Shown here: positions 25,992 through 33,455 of the stretch, in pieces
How positions within the stretch are numbered: position 1 is the stretch's first letter
Layout of the letters: every line of letters begins with the position of its first letter
Assembly (NCBI GenBank): GCA_022819645.1
Contig: JAJEGU010000058.1
Coordinates: 1 to 36,798 of the forward strand
Reading direction: 5' to 3'
Length of the DNA: 36,798 nucleotides
Source of the DNA: Pseudomonadales bacterium
GTDB lineage: Bacteria; Pseudomonadota; Gammaproteobacteria; Pseudomonadales; Pseudohongiellaceae
Notes under the pieces: generated by a model
What the model saw: only the letters and a program-made list of their open reading frames with translations
The model's database searches: none
Told to the model about the DNA's origin: nothing
Program-made: the position numbers and the translations under genes

Positions 25992-26031
25992 CCGCTCAAT
26001 CGGATCAAATCAGATGGTTTGAGACGGGGGG

Positions 26032-26064
26032 CTTTGGCGCTGCGAAGTCTCGACAGCGCCAGAG
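26032..26064 (+). promoter_or_regulatory. Stem-loop in the 5' leader of the precursor mRNA
   Basis: TGGCGCTG (26035-26042) pairs perfectly with CAGCGCCA (26054-26061); the stem extends to 11 pairs with one G-T wobble, with an 11-base loop. It ends about 15 bases before the AGGAG ribosome binding site and has no T run, so it may stabilise the mRNA or tune translation rather than terminate it. Confidence 0.5.
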
Positions 26065-26091
26065 AAACGTTTCCACTTGAGGAGAATAGAC

Positions 26092-26343
26092 ATGCAAACA
26101 GCAGAAGAAATGCGTACGCAACTGACCCGGAGGGCCGCTGAAGATGCGGAATTTCGCCAGCGGCTCATCGACGACCCGAAAGGCGCCCTGAATAGCGAGT
26201 TGGGTATCACCATTCCCGACAGCATGGAGATCAAGGTCCACGAGAGCAGTCTTGAGACCGTGCATCTCGCCTTGCCCGTGACCGGGGATATGACCGAAGA
26301 GCAGCTTGAGGCCATCTCTGCCGGCCTGAGTTGCTGCGTGTAA
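26092..26343 (+). CDS. NHLP-type TOMM precursor peptide with a very short core
   Basis: An 83-residue precursor. The leader resembles nitrile hydratase alpha subunit leaders: EEMRTQLTRRAAEDAEFRQRLIDDPKGALNSELG, then ITIPDSMEIKVHES and LETVHLALP, as in TIGR03793 proteins. It ends EEQLEAISAG followed by only LSCCV. ISAG is a plausible double-glycine-like cleavage site for the C39 transporter, leaving a five-residue core with one Ser and two adjacent Cys, all substrates for YcaO cyclisation. The ATG at 26092 has AGGAG seven bases upstream; a TTG fifteen bases earlier is less likely. It is first of the rightward unit and faces the export operon. Confidence 0.9.
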   Translation: MQTAEEMRTQLTRRAAEDAEFRQRLIDDPKGALNSELGITIPDSMEIKVHESSLETVHLALPVTGDMTEEQLEAISAGLSCCV

Positions 26344-26397
26344 TCCCGTCCCGCTACAGCCGGTTATCCGGTTTTCGACCCTTGCGGCGGCATGTGG

Positions 26398-26418
26398 CCC
26401 GGAGCATCAGGCTCCGGG
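26398..26418 (+). terminator. Stem-loop between precursor and methyltransferase genes
   Basis: CCCGGAGC, loop ATCAG, GCTCCGGG: a perfect 8-pair hairpin 55 bases after the precursor stop. The nearest T run (TTTTT at about 26432) is 13 bases downstream, so it is not a textbook terminator. A partial terminator or mRNA-stabilising stem here would raise precursor over enzyme levels, as in many RiPP operons. Confidence 0.45.
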
Positions 26419-26507
26419 TTCGCAGGTCGCCTTTTTCGTGAGGAATCTCCGGCGTCGCCGATGCCGAATCCTTCATTGGAATCCGGATATCCCGCAGGCC
26501 GCATTTC

Positions 26508-27338
26508 ATGGAAACCACCGTCGCCGAACATTACACCGCCATGACCGAGCGCATGGAACTCTTCGGCGGCGACCTGCTGTGCTGTCATTGCGGCCTGTGG
26601 GGACAGGAAACGACATCTCATCGGGAAGGATTGATCCGGGCCAATGAGACCCTGGCGCAAGGCCTGCGGCCTGGCCCCGGAAAACATTTCCTCGATTCCG
26701 GTTGCGGAATCGGCGGCACAGCCATCTGGCTGGCCGAGCGATACGGGGTCCGCGTTACCGGCGTGACGATTTGCGAACCCCATATCGAAGTGGCGACAAA
26801 TCATGCGAAGCACCGCAACGTGGCCCATCTGGTGGAGTTCCACCATGCAGATTTCATGGATCTGCCGTTCCCTGACGCCTCATTCGACGCCGTACTGAAT
26901 CACGAATCATTCTGCTACGCGACGGACAAACTCGCCTATCTGCGGGGTGTCCATCGGGTGCTCAAGCCAGGAGGGCGCTGGCAGGCGCTGGAAGGCCTCC
27001 GCAGTGGCGCACCCCTTTCCGAATCCCAGCAGGAACTTCACGCCAATTCCCAGCGGGGCTGGCGCATGCCGCCATTGGAGCCGTGGCGCGAGGTTCTGGA
27101 CGCCATTGCAGAGGCGGGCTTCGCGCAAGCAAGCGCCCGCGACCTTGACGCCGAAGTCAAGCCCTCCACCAAGGGGATTCGCGATAGCTGGATGTTGCTG
27201 GAATTGTTTGGTCCGGGTCGGGATAAAATCACTCCGGCCGTCCGGGAATTCACGGAAGCGATGGTTGCCTTTGACCAGGGATTGCGGGAAGAGGCATTCA
27301 CCTATCGGCTCCTGTCCGGAATCAAGCCGCGCCAGTAG
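26508..27338 (+). CDS. SAM-dependent class I methyltransferase of the RiPP cluster
   Basis: A 276-residue Rossmann-fold methyltransferase. Motif I is FLDSGCGIGGTAIWLAERYG (about 61-80), the acidic end of strand 2 is replaced by VTGVTICEPHIEVA, and motif II/III follow (FMDLPFPDASFDAVLNHES, HRVLKPGGRW). The core resembles small-molecule N- or C-methyltransferases of the tocopherol/sarcosine methyltransferase group. It lies 164 bases behind the precursor on the same strand, so methylation of the matured peptide, for example its new N-terminus, is a reasonable inference. No clear ribosome binding site precedes the ATG. It is convergent with the next gene, 28 bases away. Confidence 0.88.
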   Translation: METTVAEHYTAMTERMELFGGDLLCCHCGLWGQETTSHREGLIRANETLAQGLRPGPGKHFLDSGCGIGGTAIWLAERYGVRVTGVTICEPHIEVATNHAKHRNVAHLVEFHHADFMDLPFPDASFDAVLNHESFCYATDKLAYLRGVHRVLKPGGRWQALEGLRSGAPLSESQQELHANSQRGWRMPPLEPWREVLDAIAEAGFAQASARDLDAEVKPSTKGIRDSWMLLELFGPGRDKITPAVREFTEAMVAFDQGLREEAFTYRLLSGIKPRQ

Positions 27339-27366
27339 TCCGGGTAGACAGGTGGCAGCCCGGGTT

Positions 27367-28488
27367 TCAGGCGAACATTGCGCCATTCAACAACATGAAT
27401 ACGTAGGCCTTCCCTTTCGTCAACCTGCCTTCTGACACTACAACCTTGATGTGGTGAATGCCGCGCAGCAACATGTATGGCCCCGCCCGGCCAAAAATCG
27501 GGGTGGGCTCGGCGGGCCAGTCCGCCAGCGCGGTCAGCTTTTCCGGAAGCGCCACTCCGGTTTTGGTCAGGGCTTCCAGGAATGCGTCCCAGTCATCGGG
27601 ATCGTCCAGCCAGTAGCGCGGGTCGTCGGCCAGACGGTGGTTGTTGTAGAAGCTCAGGCCCAGGTCGGGACCAACGCCATTCCGGTCAACGTCCAGATGC
27701 ACGCCAAGGCTCTGGAATCCTCCGATGGCGTCGAATCGCGACAGGGAATTCGCCAGTGCGGACCTGTCGCCGGGCCAGCCGATTCGCTCCAGGAAATCCA
27801 GAATCTGCGTGAAGCTGCGGAACTTCATGACAGCCAGACGAATCAACCGTTCCCGCGCCGGGAAAGCGCCGATGGATTCGAGCCGGGTGGCGTCTTGCAG
27901 GGCGAGGAATACGCTTTCCACATTCCTCCGTTCCGCCAGGTCGGGCTTCCAGTCCACGGCGGATACCAGGGCTTCCACCACCGTGCCCGCATCCTCCGCA
28001 CTTTCCCGGCAGCCGGCAATCATCGGCCGTTCGTAGGGCCGCATGAAGATTCCGGGAACCTCGTGCTCGCCGTTGGCGGCGGATGCGACATCGTACTCGA
28101 GCATCAGCTTGCGACCGACGATCTCGCGCAACCGTGAACTTTCATGATCGGTTTCCGCCAGCAGATTCTTGATATGGCGAGAGTCCGCGTCCGCCCCGGC
28201 GGGTTTCGCCTGTTGCTGGAAAAAGTCCGCTACCAGAGTGCCGCCGGCAAGCGAGAGGCCGAGGTCGGCCACTGGCCTGCTGTCGTTCAGCGGCAATTCA
28301 AAACCGAAAGGGAAGGCCGCGAAGGTTGCCGGCAGATTCCCGAGCCGGTCGCAAATCACCCCCAATTCCCGCTCACCCACAAGACCGGCCGGGATCTGCG
28401 GCCTGAAATTTCCCAGCAATTCAGCCATGGTGTCGGTTTCACCCGCCAGACGTTGCTGGGTGAAGTCTCGTCCTTCGTCATATTCCAT
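27367..28488 (-). CDS. Unrecognised 373-residue protein of the RiPP cluster
   Basis: No family was recognised. It has no signal peptide or membrane helix, so it is probably cytosolic, and is acidic. Two stretches look structured and conserved: FDAIGGFQSLGVHLDVDRNG with GPDLGLSFYNN (about 270-300), and the C-terminal GIHHIKVVVSEG..KGKAYVFML (about 343-367), where paired histidines precede a beta hairpin. It starts nine bases after the YcaO stop on the same strand, so it is almost certainly co-expressed with it. It is not a nitroreductase: no FMN-binding arginine/serine motifs of SagB-type dehydrogenases are seen. It may be a tailoring enzyme or a scaffold; the function is open. Confidence 0.8.
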   Translation of the reverse strand: MEYDEGRDFTQQRLAGETDTMAELLGNFRPQIPAGLVGERELGVICDRLGNLPATFAAFPFGFELPLNDSRPVADLGLSLAGGTLVADFFQQQAKPAGADADSRHIKNLLAETDHESSRLREIVGRKLMLEYDVASAANGEHEVPGIFMRPYERPMIAGCRESAEDAGTVVEALVSAVDWKPDLAERRNVESVFLALQDATRLESIGAFPARERLIRLAVMKFRSFTQILDFLERIGWPGDRSALANSLSRFDAIGGFQSLGVHLDVDRNGVGPDLGLSFYNNHRLADDPRYWLDDPDDWDAFLEALTKTGVALPEKLTALADWPAEPTPIFGRAGPYMLLRGIHHIKVVVSEGRLTKGKAYVFMLLNGAMFA

Positions 28489-28497
28489 TGTGGCGCC

Positions 28498-30801
28498 TCA
28501 CGCGATTACCGGCATGTTGTTAAGTTCGGATTCGGTCAGTGGTCTGGTGCGATGCCCCATGCTCACCGGCACGTCGTACAGCCGCCCCGGCGCCAGTCTT
28601 TCCCAGAAATGACGCATTCCCGGGACGATGACCCGGACCACGGGCATGCCGATGTCGGGCCTGGTTTGATCGAGCGCCAGGAACTCCATGCCCTTGGCTT
28701 CCACCAGACCGCGGCAGTACTCCACATCCTCGCGGGAGTCCGCCGTATTGACCCGTGGGTAATCTTCGGCCTTTCGCGGCGGCGTGTCCACTGCTGGCGC
28801 CAGCCAGTCGCAATCCGTCAGACGCGCGGTTTTCCACCACCATAGCGCCAGGGGATCGTCAATCGAGGGCTTGCCGTCGCCGGACCCGGGGCGCGGCAGC
28901 CAGGTGAGGCACTGGTTCAGCTCGCAAACCGCGCGCAGGGCGGCGATGCGGGGCTCGGCATGGGCGCCGGCGCCGTAGATGATGTCTTCCGTTTCCGCAT
29001 CCGGCCGGCGCGACAGGGCGGCGAAGGTGGGGATGCCGAGGTCCGCCGTGATATCGAGCAGCCACAATTCGCGCTCGTGCCGGCGGTAGTAATCCGCGGC
29101 CGACCCGAGGTAATCGTCTTCAAAGCTGTCCATATCCACCGCCGGCATTCGCAGCCGGTTGTACCACCAGATGGCGAAGGCGTCCCGCTCGGCAAGTTCA
29201 TAAAAACCTTGCAGAATCGCCTCTTCCAGGGTGTTGCCGGCGGCGCAGCCATTGGAGTCCGCCACTTGATCCGAGGGTCCGCGCAGTTCCGCGGGAATGC
29301 CGTACAGCATGGAGGTGGGCAGCCAGCGATGCTGTTGCCGGGTGAAGGACCACACCGGGCTCCAGTCGATTTCCGCGTCGGGGTCCAGGCGCGGCGGGAC
29401 CACATTGTATGGGTGTCCTTTGGCGTTGATGCTCTCGGCATTGTCCAGTTGCGTCTCGCTGAACAATTGCACGCGGTTGGGATGGATCGCCTCGTCGTCG
29501 AAATCCCCCAAGCGCCCGCGCCGGCGAATTTCGTCGCCGTGGAAGACGCCGCAGTATCGTTCCACGGCTTCACAGAGCGCGCTGGCCTCGGACTGCTCCC
29601 GGTCGCCGCCCTTGCCGGCGCTCTTGCTGCGCAGGCTGCGCCGCAGGGAACTGAGTTGCCGGCTGCGGATGCCCACATTGCTGCCCGCCCAATAGACATG
29701 GAGCCAGGAATCGCTCTCTTCGGTGGCGCGGTTGAGCCAGCTCACCACGCCGCTGACCGGGCTCACCAGGTGACGGTATCTGGCCAGGGTGGCTTTCGGC
29801 TCCACCGAGCGCGCGCCGCCGCTGTTGCTGACGCTTTTGGGGCTTGCTTGCAGGCGCGGGGGAATCGGTGGCCGATCCGGCCGGTACAGGTTCTCATCGC
29901 CGCAGGCCGGACATTGCGGGCGTCGCATGACCGGATGCCGCGAACTCTCGAACCGTCCCATTTGCATCGCCATTGCCGAATCGTGCAGCGGCGCCGCCTC
30001 GCCGAACACCACGAACTTTGCGATCTCCGCGGCGGCGAATCCAAGCAGCGCGTCCACCGCGACGGGCTCGGCCGCGAAGGGCTTGAAGGCAAGCTCTTCG
30101 CCGCCCATATTGCGCAGGAAATTGTGGACCTCCTGGTGACCGCGAAGGCGGTAGGCCAGGCAGGCCCAGCAGGGGCCTTCGCCGTCGGCGCGGAAAACAG
30201 GGCCGAACAGAGGCATGATTCCCCGGGGGCGCAGCGGCATCCAGGCCGCGCCCGCGGCAAGCTGCCGTCGATTCACTGTCGCGAAGCGTTCCTGCAGATA
30301 ATCTTCGCAGGGAAACACCGTCAGGGCGGGGTTTTCCGGCATCAACCGCAAGCCAAAGGCCAGCAGGTGCGGGATCAATGAATCGCCGTCTCCGTTCACC
30401 GTGATGCGCGATTCCGCAAGCCGCTGCTCGGCCCAGCGCGGCGAGGCGCCTAGCGATGACCACCAGGCGGCCCGCTCCCGCTCCATGTCGTGATCGGCGG
30501 ACACCAGATAGCCCTTGCGGGATAGCGAAACCAGCGTCGTGACGATACTCAGCGCATCGTGGGAAGAATCCAGCGCGGCCACGATTTCCTGCTGGCTGTG
30601 CCGGCCGTCGAGCAAGGGCAACAGGTCGCAATAGAGTCCGCCGTGGAGCAGGGTATTGAAAGTTTCCGAAACCAGCAGGACCTGCCCCTCGCCGATCACA
30701 TGGAATCGCAAATGGGGAACGAGCGCGGGAAGTGCGATCAGGCCCTGGTCGGCAGGAGTGGTTCTCGCCAGGATGCCATTCCCGGAACCCGCGGTTTTCA
30801 C
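28498..30801 (-). CDS. Fused TOMM cyclodehydratase (RRE / E1-like / YcaO)
   Basis: A 767-residue protein that should turn Ser and Cys of the precursor core into azolines with ATP. Order: a PqqD-like RiPP recognition element (about 25-105: FHVIGEGQVLLVSETFNTLLHGG, LVSLSRKGYLVS), an E1-like partner domain with a four-Cys zinc site (CWAC 211-214, CPAC 297-300), then the YcaO domain. ATP/Mg motifs are SEASALCEAVERYCG (404-418), TLEEAILQGFYELAERDAF (524-542) and RPDIGMPVVRVIVPG (714-728). The C-terminus ends ELNNMPVIA rather than the PxPxP tail common in azoline-forming YcaO enzymes. The GTG start overlaps the stop of the AlkB-GlnE gene by one base (TAGTG), with GGAAGAG just upstream; the frame stays open further upstream but lacks a better start. 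Confidence 0.93.
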   Translation of the reverse strand: MKTAGSGNGILARTTPADQGLIALPALVPHLRFHVIGEGQVLLVSETFNTLLHGGLYCDLLPLLDGRHSQQEIVAALDSSHDALSIVTTLVSLSRKGYLVSADHDMERERAAWWSSLGASPRWAEQRLAESRITVNGDGDSLIPHLLAFGLRLMPENPALTVFPCEDYLQERFATVNRRQLAAGAAWMPLRPRGIMPLFGPVFRADGEGPCWACLAYRLRGHQEVHNFLRNMGGEELAFKPFAAEPVAVDALLGFAAAEIAKFVVFGEAAPLHDSAMAMQMGRFESSRHPVMRRPQCPACGDENLYRPDRPPIPPRLQASPKSVSNSGGARSVEPKATLARYRHLVSPVSGVVSWLNRATEESDSWLHVYWAGSNVGIRSRQLSSLRRSLRSKSAGKGGDREQSEASALCEAVERYCGVFHGDEIRRRGRLGDFDDEAIHPNRVQLFSETQLDNAESINAKGHPYNVVPPRLDPDAEIDWSPVWSFTRQQHRWLPTSMLYGIPAELRGPSDQVADSNGCAAGNTLEEAILQGFYELAERDAFAIWWYNRLRMPAVDMDSFEDDYLGSAADYYRRHERELWLLDITADLGIPTFAALSRRPDAETEDIIYGAGAHAEPRIAALRAVCELNQCLTWLPRPGSGDGKPSIDDPLALWWWKTARLTDCDWLAPAVDTPPRKAEDYPRVNTADSREDVEYCRGLVEAKGMEFLALDQTRPDIGMPVVRVIVPGMRHFWERLAPGRLYDVPVSMGHRTRPLTESELNNMPVIA

Positions 30802-32861
30802 TACTCTTCCGGGTTGTGTTGGACTGGACCGGGCGATGGTTTGGCTCCCGCTCCGTTTTTCCGTATTTGTTCGAGGATTTCGCGGCTTCGGCCGCCAATA
30901 GGCAAATCGCCGGTCTCGTAGACGCATCGCGCCCCGGACAGGTCCGGAAGTTCGGCCCCGGGGTCGCTGCGAAACCCGGCCAATTCGTCAAGCGGCATTG
31001 TGAGGATTTGCGAATTTTCCCCCGCATCCTGAGGTGAGTGGGAAAACAGCAGGCTGTTCCGGCTCAGACTGCAGAGGGTTTCACGGCAGCGCCGGCACAG
31101 ATGTTTGCTGTTCGCCGGGGACAGGCCATCATGCACGAGCAGCAACTCGAGCCGCGTTTCGGGAAACGCCTCCCGGCTGGCGAGACCGCCGAGAAAGATC
31201 GCCGCCAAACCGCTTTCGCCCAGTGGCCCGCGGCGGTCGACATAATCCGCCACCACGGCGGACAGCACGGTGACGATCGAAGCTTCGGCGAGATTCGCCA
31301 ACGCGATTTTCGCCTCGTCCGGCGCCAGGTTGCCGCGCACCACATGCATACCGACCTGGAAGGCCTTGTCGTTCGACCAGTTGCGCAGGATTTCCGCGGC
31401 GTCCCCGGCGTCCGCCATGGGGATTTCGGCGATCTGGCCGCGCATTTCCGCCACATCCATTTCCCGGGTCCAGTACAGCCGCGTCAGGCCGCGCCGGGCA
31501 ATGGACTCGGATTCCGGGTCCGGCCCGAAACCCTTGGGCAGGTCGAGATCGGTGAACTCGCGAGCCTGGAGGTTGTCGAGCAATTCCGGGTTGCTTTCTA
31601 TCCATCGGGCAAGTCTTGGTTCGGCGGCGAAAATCTCGACGATGGCGTCGAAAGCCTCCGGGCGGGAAACGGCAACCGAACTGTCATAGGCGCTCCAGTC
31701 CTCGATCTCCGGGTAAAAATGCCTGCGCCATTGATCCACCAGCGGGTCCATCAGCCTGAACCAGCGCCTGGGCCACAGCACCACCGACATCAGATCGCCG
31801 TAACTTCCCGGCAACTGGGGCGATTCGTCGGCATTGCGGAACTGCAGCAGGGGATAGTGCCGGCTCGCCATGGCATGGTGGTCCGCGTGACGCTGCATGT
31901 TGAAGAACATCCAGTTGCTGTACTTCCAGTCGGCGCTCCAGGAATGGCGGGGCATGACCTTCTCCCAGCGTCCGTTCTCCAGACGGACCCGGCGCAGCCC
32001 GTAGTGCTGCAGATAGTTACTGATCTTCATCGAAACAACGCAGCCATAGCCGAACAGGATGAAGACGAGCAAGGCCTGGATGCCCCCCATCCAGTAAGTC
32101 AGGCCGAACCAGAACGCCAGGCCCAGGCCGTAGCGCCAGAAGGGATTGCTGGCGTGCCAGACCGGCAGTTGCCTGCGCGCCAGCCGCTCCCGGGAGACTT
32201 TCCAGGAATTGGTCAGATTGCTGGCGATTTCCCTGGGCAGGTACGCCCAGAAGCTCTCCCCCTTGCGGGCCGATCCCGCATCGTATGGCGTACCCACCTG
32301 GGCGTGATGGATATAGACATGCTCGGTGGCGTATTGCGGATACGAAGCCGAGGCGAGCAGGAATTCCGCAAGGCGCCTTTCCCAGGTCGTGCGGCGATGC
32401 ACGAGTTCGTGGCCGACGATGAAAACCGCCTGGGCCTCGGTTACCAGAATCAGCGCCAGCAGAACCTCTTCCCATAGAGCGAAAGGATCGGCCACAAGTA
32501 TCTGCCACATGCCGAAGATGAGCGTGGGGGGCCACAACAGCGCCCACAACCAGACCGGCAAGTTATGCCAGCGCAGTTGCCGCTCGGGGGTCCTGGTCGG
32601 ATCCATGTTGCGTCCGTCGAGGCCGATCAGCTTGTCGATCCTGCCGCCGACGGTGGCGAAGAACAGAATGGGCGGCAGCAGCCACCAGCCGCCGTACAGG
32701 GTCGCGGCGAAGATCAGCGGAAAAACCCCCAGGGGCAGGTAATGGGGCAGGGCGTTGAGCAGCGAGGGCTCGATCGGCCTGGGCGCCATGGCCTCTGGCA
32801 GGCTTGGCGCTCCAGTCGCCGCGCTATCTTGTGGCATTGCATCGTCCCGGCGGTTTGCCAT
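30801..32861 (-). CDS. AlkB-type membrane hydroxylase fused to a degenerate GlnE-like domain
   Basis: A 686-residue two-part protein. Residues 1-390 are an integral-membrane di-iron hydroxylase of the alkane 1-monooxygenase family, with about six helices and all histidine boxes: HELVH (151-155), HVYIHH (181-186), LQHYG (284-288) and QRHADHH (323-329), plus SARKGESFWAYLPRE and PQLPGSY. Residues about 410-670 match the first adenylyltransferase domain of GlnE: RLARWIESNPELLDNL, ILRNWSNDKAFQVGMHVVRG, ALANLAEASI and GLAAIFLGGLASRE. The GlnE catalytic GxxELxxxSDIDLxF becomes GLASREAFPETRLELLLVHD, losing both aspartates, and the RLRPSG loop is absent, so transfer activity is unlikely. The start at 32861 is the best of several. 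First gene of the AlkB-YcaO-unknown operon. Confidence 0.88.
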   Translation of the reverse strand: MANRRDDAMPQDSAATGAPSLPEAMAPRPIEPSLLNALPHYLPLGVFPLIFAATLYGGWWLLPPILFFATVGGRIDKLIGLDGRNMDPTRTPERQLRWHNLPVWLWALLWPPTLIFGMWQILVADPFALWEEVLLALILVTEAQAVFIVGHELVHRRTTWERRLAEFLLASASYPQYATEHVYIHHAQVGTPYDAGSARKGESFWAYLPREIASNLTNSWKVSRERLARRQLPVWHASNPFWRYGLGLAFWFGLTYWMGGIQALLVFILFGYGCVVSMKISNYLQHYGLRRVRLENGRWEKVMPRHSWSADWKYSNWMFFNMQRHADHHAMASRHYPLLQFRNADESPQLPGSYGDLMSVVLWPRRWFRLMDPLVDQWRRHFYPEIEDWSAYDSSVAVSRPEAFDAIVEIFAAEPRLARWIESNPELLDNLQAREFTDLDLPKGFGPDPESESIARRGLTRLYWTREMDVAEMRGQIAEIPMADAGDAAEILRNWSNDKAFQVGMHVVRGNLAPDEAKIALANLAEASIVTVLSAVVADYVDRRGPLGESGLAAIFLGGLASREAFPETRLELLLVHDGLSPANSKHLCRRCRETLCSLSRNSLLFSHSPQDAGENSQILTMPLDELAGFRSDPGAELPDLSGARCVYETGDLPIGGRSREILEQIRKNGAGAKPSPGPVQHNPEE

Positions 32862-32980
32862 GCAGGGACTATGGTAACACCAGCGTGAATCAACGAAAAT
32901 CCCTGTTCCTGTCCAACAGCGATTGGCGGCCCGGGGCAATTCAGGACAGAATAGGCAGTCCGCACCCACTGGAGCCCGAC

Positions 32981-33454
32981 ATGAACAGCCCCATCGCCAC
33001 CTTTCTCTGGTTCAACGGCAATGCGCAGGAAGCCGTCGAGTACTACGTTTCGATTTTTCCCGAGTCGAAAATCAACCGGACCACACTCAAGCCCGATGAA
33101 CCCGGGGCCGGTTCCGTGATGACCATCGAGTTCAACTTGCGGGGCGAGGAATTCATCGCATTCAATGGCGGCCCCCAATTCCAGTTCAACGAGGCGATTT
33201 CCCTGATGGTGGCCTGCGATACCCAGGAGGAAATCGACGAGTACTGGGAAAAGCTGCTGGAAGGCGGCGTCTCACTCGCCGCCGGCTGGCTGAAGGATCG
33301 TTACGGCCTGTCCTGGCAGATCACTCCCCGGGAAATCTTCACGCTGATGAACAGCGCCGACCAGCAACAGAACGCCCGGGTCATGGCCGCCATGAACACC
33401 ATGATCAAATTCGACCTGGAAACCCTGCGAGCAGCGAGCCGGGGTGATTGGTAG
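32981..33454 (+). CDS. VOC-superfamily PhnB-like protein
   Basis: A 157-residue protein of the 3-dmu-9_3-mt/PhnB branch of the vicinal oxygen chelate superfamily. It opens with the family signature TFLWFNGNAQEAVEYYVSIFPESKI, then NRTTLKPDEPGAGSVMTIEFNLRGEEFIAFNGGP, DTQEEIDEYWEKLLEGG and the RYGLSWQITP motif. Most members have no proven activity despite old methyltransferase names. GGAG lies seven bases before the ATG. It diverges from the AlkB-GlnE gene about 120 bases away, and its link with the RiPP cluster is uncertain. Confidence 0.9.
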   Translation: MNSPIATFLWFNGNAQEAVEYYVSIFPESKINRTTLKPDEPGAGSVMTIEFNLRGEEFIAFNGGPQFQFNEAISLMVACDTQEEIDEYWEKLLEGGVSLAAGWLKDRYGLSWQITPREIFTLMNSADQQQNARVMAAMNTMIKFDLETLRAASRGDW

Positions 33455-33455
33455 A

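Noticed and set aside
26398..26440. Classic intrinsic terminator after the precursor gene
   Set aside because: The stem is convincing but the T run is 13 bases away, so only a weak terminator or stabilising stem is claimed.
27367..28488. SagB-type nitroreductase/azoline dehydrogenase at this position of the TOMM operon
   Set aside because: The position suggests it, but the protein shows none of the FMN-binding motifs or the overall pattern of nitroreductases.
30802..30927. Longer YcaO protein starting at 30927
   Set aside because: The extra 42 residues are Arg- and Pro-rich, overlap the GlnE-like domain of the upstream gene, and the GTG at 30801 has its own ribosome binding site and a one-base overlap with the stop.
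20235..32861. Lanthipeptide or polytheonamide-like (proteusin) pathway
   Set aside because: NHLP leaders are shared with those classes, but no LanM, radical SAM epimerase or methyltransferase of the cobalamin type is present; the YcaO protein indicates TOMM chemistry.
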